From IMG/VR virus record IMGVR_UViG_3300036846_000438, positions 1 through 46,919 of that record: DNA of 46,919 nt, one strand, 5' to 3'. Origin of the DNA: a virus. This document shows, piece by piece, positions 21,712 to 29,820 of the stretch. The first letter of the stretch is position 1. The number at the start of each line of letters is the position of its first letter. The translations under genes were made by a program, and so were the position numbers. The notes under the pieces are model-generated. The model was not told the origin of the DNA and ran no database searches. It saw nothing but the letters and a program-made list of their open reading frames with translations.

Positions 21712-21752
21712 GCTACGCCACGTAGCGTAACGTCACATCATGGGTATGTCAA
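21712..21752 (-). promoter_or_regulatory. Leftward cassette promoter TTGACA-17-TACGCT with overlapping palindrome
   Basis: Minus strand TTGACA (21752-21747), 17 bp, TACGCT (21729-21724). The perfect palindrome GCTACG-TGG-CGTAGC (21726-21712) covers the -10/start region, a classic operator position. Confidence 0.7.
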
Positions 21753-21990
21753 GGCATCACAACATGATGCTAACAATACGTCACCGTGTGCGCATGACAT
21801 CAGATGTGCGTGACGTCATATGATGCCGCCACGATTCAACATTGGCCGCGCATTCGCGAACCCCTGCCACCAGTGCCCGGGGGCGTTCGGGACATGCGAT
21901 CCCGCGCGTAATAAGTGATGGGCCCGTGAAGTTTAGGCGCTTTTTCGGAGTTCCCAGCTGCCCCCCTGTGTCCACTGCCTAACCCCGCCA
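21753..21990. other. Divergent non-coding region upstream of the nozzle gene
   Basis: About 240 bp without a convincing gene. It contains CATCATG/CATGATG dyads, the perfect palindrome TGACGTCA (21811-21818), CGTCAC/GTGACG repeats shared with the cassette hairpins, and a CCCTGTGTCC site at 21964-21973 at the -35 position of the downstream promoter. Short frames here lack ribosome binding sites. Confidence 0.5.
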
Positions 21991-21991
21991 A

Positions 21992-22004
21992 CGTATAATC
22001 CCGC
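21992..22004 (+). promoter_or_regulatory. Late promoter core CGTATAATCCCGC (first copy)
   Basis: Perfect TATAAT at 21994-21999. The 13-mer CGTATAATCCCGC recurs exactly at 31906-31918. The GTG start of the nozzle gene lies 8 nt after the -10, so the transcript should be leaderless. No consensus -35; a CCCTGTGTCC repeat occupies that position. Confidence 0.7.
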
Positions 22005-22007
22005 GCT

Positions 22008-23534
22008 GTGTCTCTGCAGCGGGTACCGATAAACAACTTCCGCGGTGGTCTCAATACTCGAGACGGCCCGTTCGATCTTCAGCCTAACGAGTCACCTGAC
22101 TTGATGAATGTGACACTGACCTCCCTCGTTGGTCAGTTACAGGTGAGGCAGGGGAAGTCGCAGGTTGGCACTGCTGTCCCTGGCATCATCGATCACGCTA
22201 GGCAAGCTGCTCTCACTGGCGGACATCGCTTTCTGATGTGCTCTATAAACGGGGCTGTCTACTCTTGCGATGCCGGCGGTAACTTCGTTCTCAGATTCAC
22301 TGGCACTGCTGGCACTATTTGGGACTGGGCTCAGATACCAGACGCCACCGGCGCTGACAAGCTGTGGATGATGAACGGAGTAGATCCCCCACAAAAGTGG
22401 GACGGTGTGTCCTCGGCTACCACTGCCTGGGCCGGTAGTCCCCCCAATGGTAACCGAATTCTCGTCTGGCGTAACAAGATGGTAGTGATAGGGGTCGGCG
22501 CTACTCCCTCGCGTATGTATCTGTCCAAGGCTGGCGACCCCGAGGCTACCACCGGGGGGTATGACTTCATTGATCTACGAGGGGACGACTTCGAGCTCGA
22601 GGCCCTGACTGATCTCGCGGTACTGTCCGACAGGCTGTATATCTTCAAGGAACGAAGCGTGTGGCTAATGACGGACCCTGTGTCCTTTGCCAACCGGCGG
22701 GTAGGCGAGCCCGGGTGTCATGCTAGGTTCCAGTCCGACGTGATAGAGGACAAATTATACTTCTTCAATCGACAAGGTTTGTGGTCGACGGCTGGAGTCG
22801 CTATCGCTCTCGAGACTGGCAGCATCACCAACTACTTCCCGCAAAATCTGAACGCTGCGGCGATCGACAAGGTCCGCATAGTAGGCACCCAGGACTCGTA
22901 TCCTAGGATCCTGCTGAGCATACCTATAGGTAACGCTACTCAGAACTCCGTGCTGATCGAGCTGGTGCCGCACATCAACTTCCGTCGCATCGGCGGACGG
23001 CGTTATCTGCTGCTGCCAGCGTTCATGCTGCATACTTTCAGCGCTACGAGCCTAGCTGCATGGAAGCCTACGCCGAGTTCACCGTGGGGGGTATACGGTG
23101 GGGACCCTAATGGCAAGTTGTACCAATACTTTTACGGGCAAACGGACGACGGCACTGAGGTCTCAGCGAGATGGCAAAGCGCGTGGATGGCGATACAAGG
23201 CGAGGAGCCCTTCGAGCGTATCCGACGGTGCAACGTTGAGCTGAGTGGCGACTGTGTAGTGGACATTTTCCGTGACTTCGAGCAGGCGCCTACATTTTCT
23301 CAAGCCCTGCCTAACCCGCCCAAGCCCGCCAGTGACCCTATTGTCTGGGACGGTGGGGGTACATGGGATCTGGCTGGGGGGACGTGGGACCCAGCGAAGG
23401 TATACAGATTCTCCCGTGTGAGGCCTGAGAGTCGCGGCAGGTTCCACGCTATCAGATTCCGCACCATACCGGGAGGGTCGCCTTTCCTGATCAATGTAGC
23501 TGAGTTCGCCGTCAGAGGCGGCAAGGAGCACTGA
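22008..23534 (+). CDS. Podoviral tail nozzle / stabilisation-type protein, 508 aa
   Basis: Begins MSLQRVPINNFRGGLNTRDG, with NESPDLMNV following. This NFxGGLNT...NESPxxxN opening is shared by podoviral tail nozzle and similar needle-base proteins. The body has repeated beta segments, including KLWMMNGVDPPQKWDG and LSDRLYIFKERSVW, that suggest a beta-propeller. No signal peptide. Followed directly (TGATG) by the collar-domain fibre gene. First gene of the rightward structural block; leaderless GTG start. Confidence 0.7.
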   Translation: MSLQRVPINNFRGGLNTRDGPFDLQPNESPDLMNVTLTSLVGQLQVRQGKSQVGTAVPGIIDHARQAALTGGHRFLMCSINGAVYSCDAGGNFVLRFTGTAGTIWDWAQIPDATGADKLWMMNGVDPPQKWDGVSSATTAWAGSPPNGNRILVWRNKMVVIGVGATPSRMYLSKAGDPEATTGGYDFIDLRGDDFELEALTDLAVLSDRLYIFKERSVWLMTDPVSFANRRVGEPGCHARFQSDVIEDKLYFFNRQGLWSTAGVAIALETGSITNYFPQNLNAAAIDKVRIVGTQDSYPRILLSIPIGNATQNSVLIELVPHINFRRIGGRRYLLLPAFMLHTFSATSLAAWKPTPSSPWGVYGGDPNGKLYQYFYGQTDDGTEVSARWQSAWMAIQGEEPFERIRRCNVELSGDCVVDIFRDFEQAPTFSQALPNPPKPASDPIVWDGGGTWDLAGGTWDPAKVYRFSRVRPESRGRFHAIRFRTIPGGSPFLINVAEFAVRGGKEH

Positions 23535-24274
23535 TGACTTTCGTCAGCATACCTAACAGGCCGCTGGGCACTGATGTTCGCTCGATCGAGATGATTCTCG
23601 CTGACTTCGACGCTATCACCAGCGTCATCAACGGGGGTCTAGACCAGAGCAATATGTCCTCTTTGGGGCAACAGTCTGGCCTAGTACCGGGCGATCTCGT
23701 AGTGAGTGCTGCTCCTGGTCGGTCGGGGTGCTTGCTATGCGACGGCTCAGCTGTCAGCAGGACGATATACGCAGCGCTGTGGGCAGCTATTGGCGGCTAC
23801 TTCGGTAACGGCGATGGGAGCAGCACCTTCAACATACCTGACTATCGCGGGCGAGTCATCATGGGCGCTGGTGCTGGGCCGGGCCTTACGGGTCGGTCAC
23901 TGGGTCAAGAGATAGGTGCTGAGACTCAAGCCCATAACGTGCCTCAGCTGAGCATACCTGCGCTGTCAGTCAATAGTCATACCCACCCACTGGGCGGCAG
24001 CGGTGGTGCAGCGATCAGTATTGCCTGGGGCACTAACACTTTGACTGTCTACGATACTCCGAACGGGGCGCTGGGCTATAACGCTGGGCACGGGCACGTC
24101 ACCGGTACGGGTGGTTACGATGGCGGCTCCACCGCTGTCAATCCCGCGGTGCTGATTGGTAACACTGAAGCTGCTGGGGGCTCTACAGTTGGCAGCGCCA
24201 CTGGCACCGGCATCACTGACTATCAGAACATCGTGCAGCCCTCTACAGTAGCCAACGTCTTCATCAAAACCTAG
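23534..24274 (+). CDS. Tail fibre protein with phage tail collar domain, 246 aa
   Basis: [34 protein letters not shown] is partly the collar signature (W/G-x-L-x-C-D-G-x-x-x-S...YxxL); the following [19 protein letters not shown] completes it (about residues 50-118). A His/Gly-rich C-terminal region ([10 protein letters not shown]..., HGHVTG) is typical of metal-binding, trimeric fibre tips. Likely receptor binding. Confidence 0.82.
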   Translation: MTFVSIPNRPLGTDVRSIEMILADFDAITSVINGGLDQSNMSSLGQQSGLVPGDLVVSAAPGRSGCLLCDGSAVSRTIYAALWAAIGGYFGNGDGSSTFNIPDYRGRVIMGAGAGPGLTGRSLGQEIGAETQAHNVPQLSIPALSVNSHTHPLGGSGGAAISIAWGTNTLTVYDTPNGALGYNAGHGHVTGTGGYDGGSTAVNPAVLIGNTEAAGGSTVGSATGTGITDYQNIVQPSTVANVFIKT

Positions 24275-24278
24275 CCCT

Positions 24279-26483
24279 GTGTCCACGATCGCGCCTATAT
24301 ACCTCCCCGCTACAGGTCAGATCAAGGACGAGCCTGTCAAGCAGAACTTCGAGTTCATTGAGTCTCATTGGCCGACTGGGGGTAGTGGTGGCGGAGGGGG
24401 CGGCACGGGGGCGGTAGTTAGTGCTAAAGCTTATCGTAGTGCGGCGATCAGCACACTAAATGGCTTCGCCAAGATTCCCCTCGACACTCTAGTCTATGAC
24501 ACTGGGGGCATGTGGGACTCAGCGAACGGTAGATTCCTCATCGTTACTCCTGGCTACTACCAAGCTAATGCTGTCGCGGGTGCGCCCGTCAGCGGCGCTG
24601 GGTATCGTATTCAGGCTGGCATCTTCCACAATGGTGGCGGGGTGGCCATGAGTGAGGGCAACTCTGGCACCAACGGCAACAATCCCATACCGTCTATCTC
24701 AGACATCGTCTATTGCGTCAAGGGCGACTACCTCGAGCTGTATATTTGGTCCAACGCAGCTGGGTGGGCAGTCACTACTTCTGCGGCTTATTGTTTTCTG
24801 TCCATATCCCTAATTCAAGTGGGGCCACAGGGTCCACCTGGGGTGCCTGGGTCGACTGGCGCTCCCGGCCCTACGGGTCCTACTGGTGCTACAGGGGCGA
24901 CTGGCGCTACAGGTGCTGCGGGGGCTGACTCGACGGTACCCGGGCCGCCTGGTGCCACGGGTCCTGCGGGTCCTATAGGTTCTACGGGCGCTACAGGGGC
25001 AACTGGCTCAACGGGGCCACAGGGACCAATAGGTAATACGGGTCCAGCTGGGCCGACAGGTCCTACTGGGCCGGCGAGCACTGTGCCGGGTCCCCCCGGC
25101 GCAACGGGTGCTACTGGTCCCGCTGGGGCGACGGGCGCGACTGGCGCAACGGGACCTACGGGACCAACTGGGCCAGCGGGTACGCCGGGCACGGTCGCTT
25201 ACACATCGAGGATGCACCGCACTGCCGCGTTCACAGCGGGTGCGACCGGCTGGATCAAGATCCCGCTCGACACCGCTGACTTCGATACGGGCTCGAACCT
25301 CAACCTAGCGAACAGTCGCTGGGTGTGTCCGGCGACAGGCTACTACCAGGTTGAGGGGGCGTCGATGTTCGCTCAGTTGACAGCGAACGTGAACACGGCG
25401 TTCTGGGCCGGTCTGTTCGTCAACGGTTCTGTGACCTCTTACGGCGACCGGATCAGCAACGTTGACGCGCAGGGCGCTGTGTCCTCGACCGTCACTGACG
25501 TGCTCCATCTGAGCGCGGGCGATTACGTCGAGCTATGGACTTACGTCAGCGGCTTGTGGCCGCTCTACGTGACCGCTCCGGCATCAGCGGCCAACTATCT
25601 GTCGATCTCGATGGTTGGCGCCGGGCCGCAGGGACCGCCAGGACCGCAAGGGCCCACGGGGCCCACAGGACCCCTACTGACAGCGCGATGGGCGACTGTG
25701 TCTCCGCTGCCTGCGTATACAGTGAGTGGCGGTGTGCTGACTGCATCAGCAAACGGGGCGCTCGTAGTGGACGGGGTGACGCCGGGCACCAACGCCGTGG
25801 TGCTGGTAAAGGACAATACGAGCGACTGTGGCCTTTATCTCGTTACTGTGGTCGGTAATGCCACTACGCCATGGAAGCTGACTCCATCGACTAACCAGCC
25901 GGCGACTGATATGCCTGTCTACATCTACTGCGGTGCGGGTCAGACGCCCGGCACACAGGACAAGCAGACGTGGATACTAGCGAGGGCTGCTGGCTCAGCT
26001 TCGCCGTATGAGTCGCTGAGTCCTACGGTGATGCCGGGTGCAAGAGTGACGCTGAGCACCCCGCAGGCGATAGCGACAGGTGCTACTCCTGTACAAATTC
26101 TCTTTGACACGGTGATCTTTGCGCAGGCGGGCGCTGTCCGTGCTAGTGGCGGCGTGCAAGTGCCTTCGGCGGGGCTCTATCAAGTCGACGCTAATGTATT
26201 GCTCAACGTCAATGCGCCAACGGGCCGTATTGACTTCGGCGTTTACAACGTGACTCAGAACCCCTCGCCAACTGATGTTGGGGCTGTCTGTGCAGGCGCC
26301 GTAGTCTTCAACCACGCCGCTGGTCTATATCAGAGCATTGTAGCTAGCGCTGTTATCCAGGCCAACGCCAACGACGTCATCGGCGGCATGGTGGGCAATC
26401 AAAGTGGGGCCCCCGGTGTCTCGGGCGGCATCTACGGCGGCTCGAACTGGACGTCGCTGAGCGTGGTGAAAGTGAGCACATGA
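24279..26483 (+). CDS. Collagen-like tail fibre with three C1q/TNF-like domains, 734 aa
   Basis: Three similar beta domains at about 46-180, 307-447 and 591-734 share the pattern (I/P)xDT...P-x-x-G-x-Y-Q-x-x-A and end LSIS(L/M) or LSVV, as in C1q/TNF-type jelly rolls. Between the first two lies about 125 residues of uninterrupted Gly-X-Y repeats (181-304); a short Gly-X-Y tract follows the second (about 449-465). Such proteins form trimeric, stalk-like fibres. Start GTG 24279 overlaps a CCCTGTGTCC repeat. The stop overlaps the terminase start. Confidence 0.85.
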   Translation: MSTIAPIYLPATGQIKDEPVKQNFEFIESHWPTGGSGGGGGGTGAVVSAKAYRSAAISTLNGFAKIPLDTLVYDTGGMWDSANGRFLIVTPGYYQANAVAGAPVSGAGYRIQAGIFHNGGGVAMSEGNSGTNGNNPIPSISDIVYCVKGDYLELYIWSNAAGWAVTTSAAYCFLSISLIQVGPQGPPGVPGSTGAPGPTGPTGATGATGATGAAGADSTVPGPPGATGPAGPIGSTGATGATGSTGPQGPIGNTGPAGPTGPTGPASTVPGPPGATGATGPAGATGATGATGPTGPTGPAGTPGTVAYTSRMHRTAAFTAGATGWIKIPLDTADFDTGSNLNLANSRWVCPATGYYQVEGASMFAQLTANVNTAFWAGLFVNGSVTSYGDRISNVDAQGAVSSTVTDVLHLSAGDYVELWTYVSGLWPLYVTAPASAANYLSISMVGAGPQGPPGPQGPTGPTGPLLTARWATVSPLPAYTVSGGVLTASANGALVVDGVTPGTNAVVLVKDNTSDCGLYLVTVVGNATTPWKLTPSTNQPATDMPVYIYCGAGQTPGTQDKQTWILARAAGSASPYESLSPTVMPGARVTLSTPQAIATGATPVQILFDTVIFAQAGAVRASGGVQVPSAGLYQVDANVLLNVNAPTGRIDFGVYNVTQNPSPTDVGAVCAGAVVFNHAAGLYQSIVASAVIQANANDVIGGMVGNQSGAPGVSGGIYGGSNWTSLSVVKVST

Positions 26484-27925
26484 AACTCGCAGCTGAACCA
26501 GAAGAAGTAGAGATTGAGCTTGACTACAAGCCCAGTCCCAAGCAGCGTGAGTTTCATGGCATGGCGAAGAAGTACAGATTCTTCGTCGGCGGATGGGGCA
26601 ATGGCAAAACTGACGCTGGGTGTGCTGAGGCCTTGATGCTTGCTCTTGAGTACCCTGGGTGTACCGGACTAATCGCTAGGCGCACACGTCCTGAGTTGAA
26701 GGCGACCACGCAGAAGCAGTTCTTCGAGGGCGGCGGTGGTCCTAAGGGCTCGTGGCCCGGGTGTCCTCAGGAGCTGATCAGGCGGTTCCACAAAACCGAG
26801 GGCAAGCTCACACTCATCAACAACTCCAGCATACACTTCTGGCCCCTGGACGAGCCTGAGAAGCTGTCTAACCTGAACTTGTCGTGGTTCCTGATCGACC
26901 AGGCTGAAGAAGTGCCTGAAGAGATGTTCCAGATGCTGTATGGACGTTTGCGTGAGCAGATTGGCCCGCGCGTGGGCATGTGCCTCGCTAACCCCAACGG
27001 GCACGACTGGATATGGCGACGCAACATCTTCCTGAAGCAAGGCGGGGCGTACAAGGACCACGGCATGATCCACGCTACCACCTACGACAACCCTAATCTG
27101 CCCTCTGACTACATAGAGTCGTTGAGCCACATGCCCGAGGCGTGGATAAAGAGATTCGTCGAGGGGAGCTTCGACGTCTTTTCTGGTCAGATATGGCCTG
27201 AGTTTGATCCTGACGTTCACACCATACGGCCGTTTCCGATACCTGACAACTGGGACATCATCGAGGGCATTGACCACGGCCGCCGTAATCCTACGTCAGT
27301 GCTATGGGCGGCATTCGACGAAGTCGGCAATTGCTTCATCATTGACGAGCACTACGAAGCAGGCAAGCTCGTGGGACATCACGCCACTAAGATCCATGAG
27401 AAGCGGGCGTTTTATCGGCATCCTGTCTACACTGTGATCGACGCCTCAGCGAGTCACAAGGACCCCAACACGGGGCGCTCAGTGATTGACGAGTATTGGG
27501 ACTACGGCATTATCACTATCCCCTCAGACCGACACGTTCCCGCCCGCATCAACCGTGTGGCTGAGTGGTTGATGATGAATAGAGATTGGCCGCACCCAGT
27601 AACGGGGGAGACAGCTGACGCTGGGTGGCCGAAGCTGTATATCTTCAAGAACTGTGTCAATCTGGTCGAGCACATCCAGCAGTATCAGTGGAAAAAGAAG
27701 CCACCAATGAAGGAAGAGGATGCTAAGGAGCAACCCCTAGAGAAAGACGACCATGACGTTGATGCTCTGGGGTATATACTTATGACTAGGCCTCATCCTG
27801 CTTCCCCGATGGTGCACATAAACGAGGATATGAGTCCTGCTGCCCAGTACTGGCGTCGTGTGCGTGCGCGTATGGACAGGGGAAGCTCAGAACGAGGACA
27901 TTCAATGCTTGGTTCGGAGGTATAA
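26480..27925 (+). CDS. terL: Terminase large subunit
   Basis: 481 aa. ATPase: Walker A GGWGNGKT at 37-44 and a Walker B LIDQAEE near 136-142 (the catalytic Glu). Nuclease: [15 protein letters not shown] near 260, VIDASASH near 320 and a late [10 protein letters not shown] near 420 supply the RNase H-like acidic triad. It packages DNA into the prohead and cuts it. Located after the fibre genes and far from the putative small subunit, an unusual order. Start overlaps the fibre stop (ATGA). Confidence 0.92.
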   Translation: MKLAAEPEEVEIELDYKPSPKQREFHGMAKKYRFFVGGWGNGKTDAGCAEALMLALEYPGCTGLIARRTRPELKATTQKQFFEGGGGPKGSWPGCPQELIRRFHKTEGKLTLINNSSIHFWPLDEPEKLSNLNLSWFLIDQAEEVPEEMFQMLYGRLREQIGPRVGMCLANPNGHDWIWRRNIFLKQGGAYKDHGMIHATTYDNPNLPSDYIESLSHMPEAWIKRFVEGSFDVFSGQIWPEFDPDVHTIRPFPIPDNWDIIEGIDHGRRNPTSVLWAAFDEVGNCFIIDEHYEAGKLVGHHATKIHEKRAFYRHPVYTVIDASASHKDPNTGRSVIDEYWDYGIITIPSDRHVPARINRVAEWLMMNRDWPHPVTGETADAGWPKLYIFKNCVNLVEHIQQYQWKKKPPMKEEDAKEQPLEKDDHDVDALGYILMTRPHPASPMVHINEDMSPAAQYWRRVRARMDRGSSERGHSMLGSEV

Positions 27926-28276
27926 GTGCCCTGGAAGAGATTGAACGGTATGCCCGAGACGCCCCAATGCTGTGTCGCCTGTGGGGGCAATCCCGCTGAC
28001 TTCGAAGGCAACCAGCGCCAAGCGCTGTGGGCCGAAGGGGTAGACATAGACTGGGGTGGCATGTTGTATCTGTGCTGGGACTGCGGAGAAATAGTGGCTG
28101 ACCTAGTGGGACGTGCTACGAGGGGAGGCTTCGACGATCTCACTAAGAAATATGAAGTCCTTCTCGAGGAGTACACCGAGCTAGTAGAAGAGCACGAGAA
28201 GCTGTTGGGGGAGGTCACTCGTGTCAAGGAGGGTGCAGCTGCAAGTCGGAGAATTCGAGAGCGCACAGCGCGGTAA
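27926..28276 (+). CDS. Zinc-finger plus coiled-coil protein, 116 aa
   Basis: CCVACGGNP (about 15-23) and CWDCGE (about 50-55) form a two-CxxC zinc ribbon. The C-terminal half is a heptad-like charged helix (YEVLLEEYTELVEEHEKLLGEV). Starts with GTG one base after the terminase stop. Possibly an accessory factor in packaging or head assembly; not recognised further. Confidence 0.6.
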   Translation: MPWKRLNGMPETPQCCVACGGNPADFEGNQRQALWAEGVDIDWGGMLYLCWDCGEIVADLVGRATRGGFDDLTKKYEVLLEEYTELVEEHEKLLGEVTRVKEGAAASRRIRERTAR

Positions 28277-28286
28277 GGTGTAACTC

Positions 28287-28667
28287 ATGCCACAACAAGC
28301 CTATGTCCGTTGGTTGCAGGGATCGAGCTATGCAGCTCCAGCTACTGCCAACGGCAATGGCGTCCTAGGTGAAGTCTCGGGTGTAACTGGAGCCATCATG
28401 GCGGAGGTAGTGGAGTCCGCGGGGGGCACTGCTACGCTCAATCTCGAGGGCGCCCTAGATGCTAACTTCACCAACGCCTATCTATTGGGCTACCAACCGG
28501 TCAACGGTCAGTCGGCGCTCGCCCGTGCAGCTGTAGCTCTATCTGTGACAGCTAACCTGAAGGCCGTCTACCAGATTCTAGACCCGTACCCCTTCATCAG
28601 AGCCCGTATATCAGCTATCGCTGGTGGAGCTCTCATCGTAGTTCGCCTCTATTACGTGGCCAACTGA
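28287..28667 (+). CDS. Putative minor capsid/decoration protein, 126 aa
   Basis: Beta-rich and small-residue rich (NGNGVLGEVSGVTGAIMAEVV), ending IVVRLYYVAN. Composition resembles capsid fibre or decoration proteins and the 109-aa protein after the capsid gene. No direct family match. GGTGTAA upstream of the ATG. Confidence 0.45.
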   Translation: MPQQAYVRWLQGSSYAAPATANGNGVLGEVSGVTGAIMAEVVESAGGTATLNLEGALDANFTNAYLLGYQPVNGQSALARAAVALSVTANLKAVYQILDPYPFIRARISAIAGGALIVVRLYYVAN

Positions 28668-28723
28668 TGGTAACAGCGCTAGACAAATTGAAGGCCAAGC
28701 TGGGTAAGGGGCTCAAGAAATGA
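28667..28723 (+). CDS. Tiny amphipathic cationic peptide, 18 aa
   Basis: MVTALDKLKAKLGKGLKK. Its ATG overlaps the previous stop (TGATG) and its stop overlaps the next start (ATGA). The residue spacing places Lys on one helix face and Leu on the other. Either a coupling leader or a membrane-active micropeptide. Confidence 0.45.
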   Translation: MVTALDKLKAKLGKGLKK

Positions 28724-28965
28724 GCTACGCACTTGTAGCCGTAATCGTCGTCCAAGCACTCATATTTTTTTATGCAGTGGTCCTACTAAATACACGCGCG
28801 CGCGAGGAGCGTGCGTCCCTGGAAGACAGACTGATGGCCCTGACGAACATGGATTCGCTGATTCTTCACAAGGCCCACGAGACCCCCTCACCCGGTGAAG
28901 TGAGCTACGTGGATGAAAATCGCGAGTGGGAGCTTTCCCCGGGGGGTGGCGGTCTTGGCGAGTAA
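28720..28965 (+). CDS. Small membrane-anchored protein, 81 aa
   Basis: One N-terminal span (ALVAVIVVQALIFFYAVVLL), then a charged cytoplasmic- or periplasm-side helix (RAREERASLEDRLMAL) and a Gly-rich end. N-in/C-out or signal-anchor topology. Role unknown. Confidence 0.6.
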   Translation: MSYALVAVIVVQALIFFYAVVLLNTRAREERASLEDRLMALTNMDSLILHKAHETPSPGEVSYVDENREWELSPGGGGLGE

Positions 28966-29158
28966 CGGTAGACTTCAAAGAGCCGCTATCGGCCCTATCA
29001 AAAAGTCCAAGCAGGGCTCCCTCCATTCAGCACTGAAGATCCCCTCGAGCCAGAAGATCCCTGTGTCCACTATCAATCAGCGCCTCGCGGGCAATCCTAG
29101 TGAGGCGATGCGCAAGAAGCTCCAGTTCGCGAAGAATGCGAGATCGTGGGGTAAGTAG
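28955..29158 (+). CDS. Hypothetical basic protein, 67 aa
   Basis: Basic (MASNGRLQRAAIGPIKKSKQ...MRKKLQFAKNARSWGK). TTG 28955 preceded by GGTGG is the most economical start; GTG 28946 and ATG 28913 are in-frame alternatives with larger overlap. Contains CCCTGTGTCC at 29059. Its TAG overlaps the next GTG. Confidence 0.5.
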   Translation: MASNGRLQRAAIGPIKKSKQGSLHSALKIPSSQKIPVSTINQRLAGNPSEAMRKKLQFAKNARSWGK

Positions 29159-29313
29159 TGCCCGCACAAAGCCAACAGCAACGTAAGTACTTGTATGCCA
29201 CGAAGGGTCCAGCGTGGGTAAAACGCCACCACTTCGACAATCCCGGGAAGCTGCCTGAGTACAAGAACAAAGTTCACGAGGCAGCGGTAGCCCACATGAA
29301 ACGGAGGAAGTGA
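29158..29313 (+). CDS. Small basic phage protein, 51 aa
   Basis: GTG 29158 overlaps the upstream TAG (TAGTG). The product MPAQSQQQRKYLYATKGPAW continues into VKRHHFDNPGKLPEYKNKVH, the kind of short basic head-cluster protein often found before portal genes. The stop overlaps the next ATG. Confidence 0.55.
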   Translation: MPAQSQQQRKYLYATKGPAWVKRHHFDNPGKLPEYKNKVHEAAVAHMKRRK

Positions 29314-29726
29314 TGTGTGCTCAAATAGACCCCAGACTTTTGCTGCAGGCTGCTATGAATTCTCAGCCCGGAGCGGCCACAGGCGCCCCTACGGGAGCCG
29401 CCCCCCAGGCTGCTGGCGTCACCCCGCAAATGGGTGCGCCCACTGATGCGACACCCACGGGGAGCGCCGCTGCGGCTCCTACCGGCGCCCAAACAGCTGC
29501 CCCCCAGGGTACCGGCGGCATGTCGAACGTTGACCTCGCTCAAATGGTGGGGTCGGGCACAGAGCTTTCACAGGACCCCGCGGCGATACAGCAGATGGTG
29601 CAAATACTACAGGATCCCGGCACGCCGCCTGACCAGCGAGCGGCAATTCAAATGAGACTCCAGCTGGCGGCACTTCAGTCCATCGCTGGCGGACCTTCTG
29701 GGGCTGCCGGGACCCCGCAAAGTTGA
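29313..29726 (+). CDS. Ala/Pro/Gln-rich hypothetical protein, 137 aa
   Basis: Low-complexity Ala/Thr/Pro/Gly middle (about 20-70), then a Gln-rich helical end (IQQMVQILQDPGTPPDQRAA). Probably disordered in part. Position upstream of the portal suggests a head accessory or connector factor. Confidence 0.5.
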   Translation: MCAQIDPRLLLQAAMNSQPGAATGAPTGAAPQAAGVTPQMGAPTDATPTGSAAAAPTGAQTAAPQGTGGMSNVDLAQMVGSGTELSQDPAAIQQMVQILQDPGTPPDQRAAIQMRLQLAALQSIAGGPSGAAGTPQS

Positions 29727-29820
29727 TGGATGACTCATGGCATCCGTCAAACGGGGTTGAGCGCTCCGCGGGGAGTCCTCGCCTTCGCGTTGAGCGCCCC
29801 CCCGATCTTGAGAGGTAGAT

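Noticed and set aside
21836-21910. tRNA-like GTTCG stretches in the divergent region
   Set aside because: No cloverleaf with paired acceptor and T arms could be drawn on either strand.
24815-25192. Antisense open frame of Val/Gly/Pro repeats
   Set aside because: It is the complement of the collagen-like Gly-X-Y coding repeats and has no ribosome binding site.
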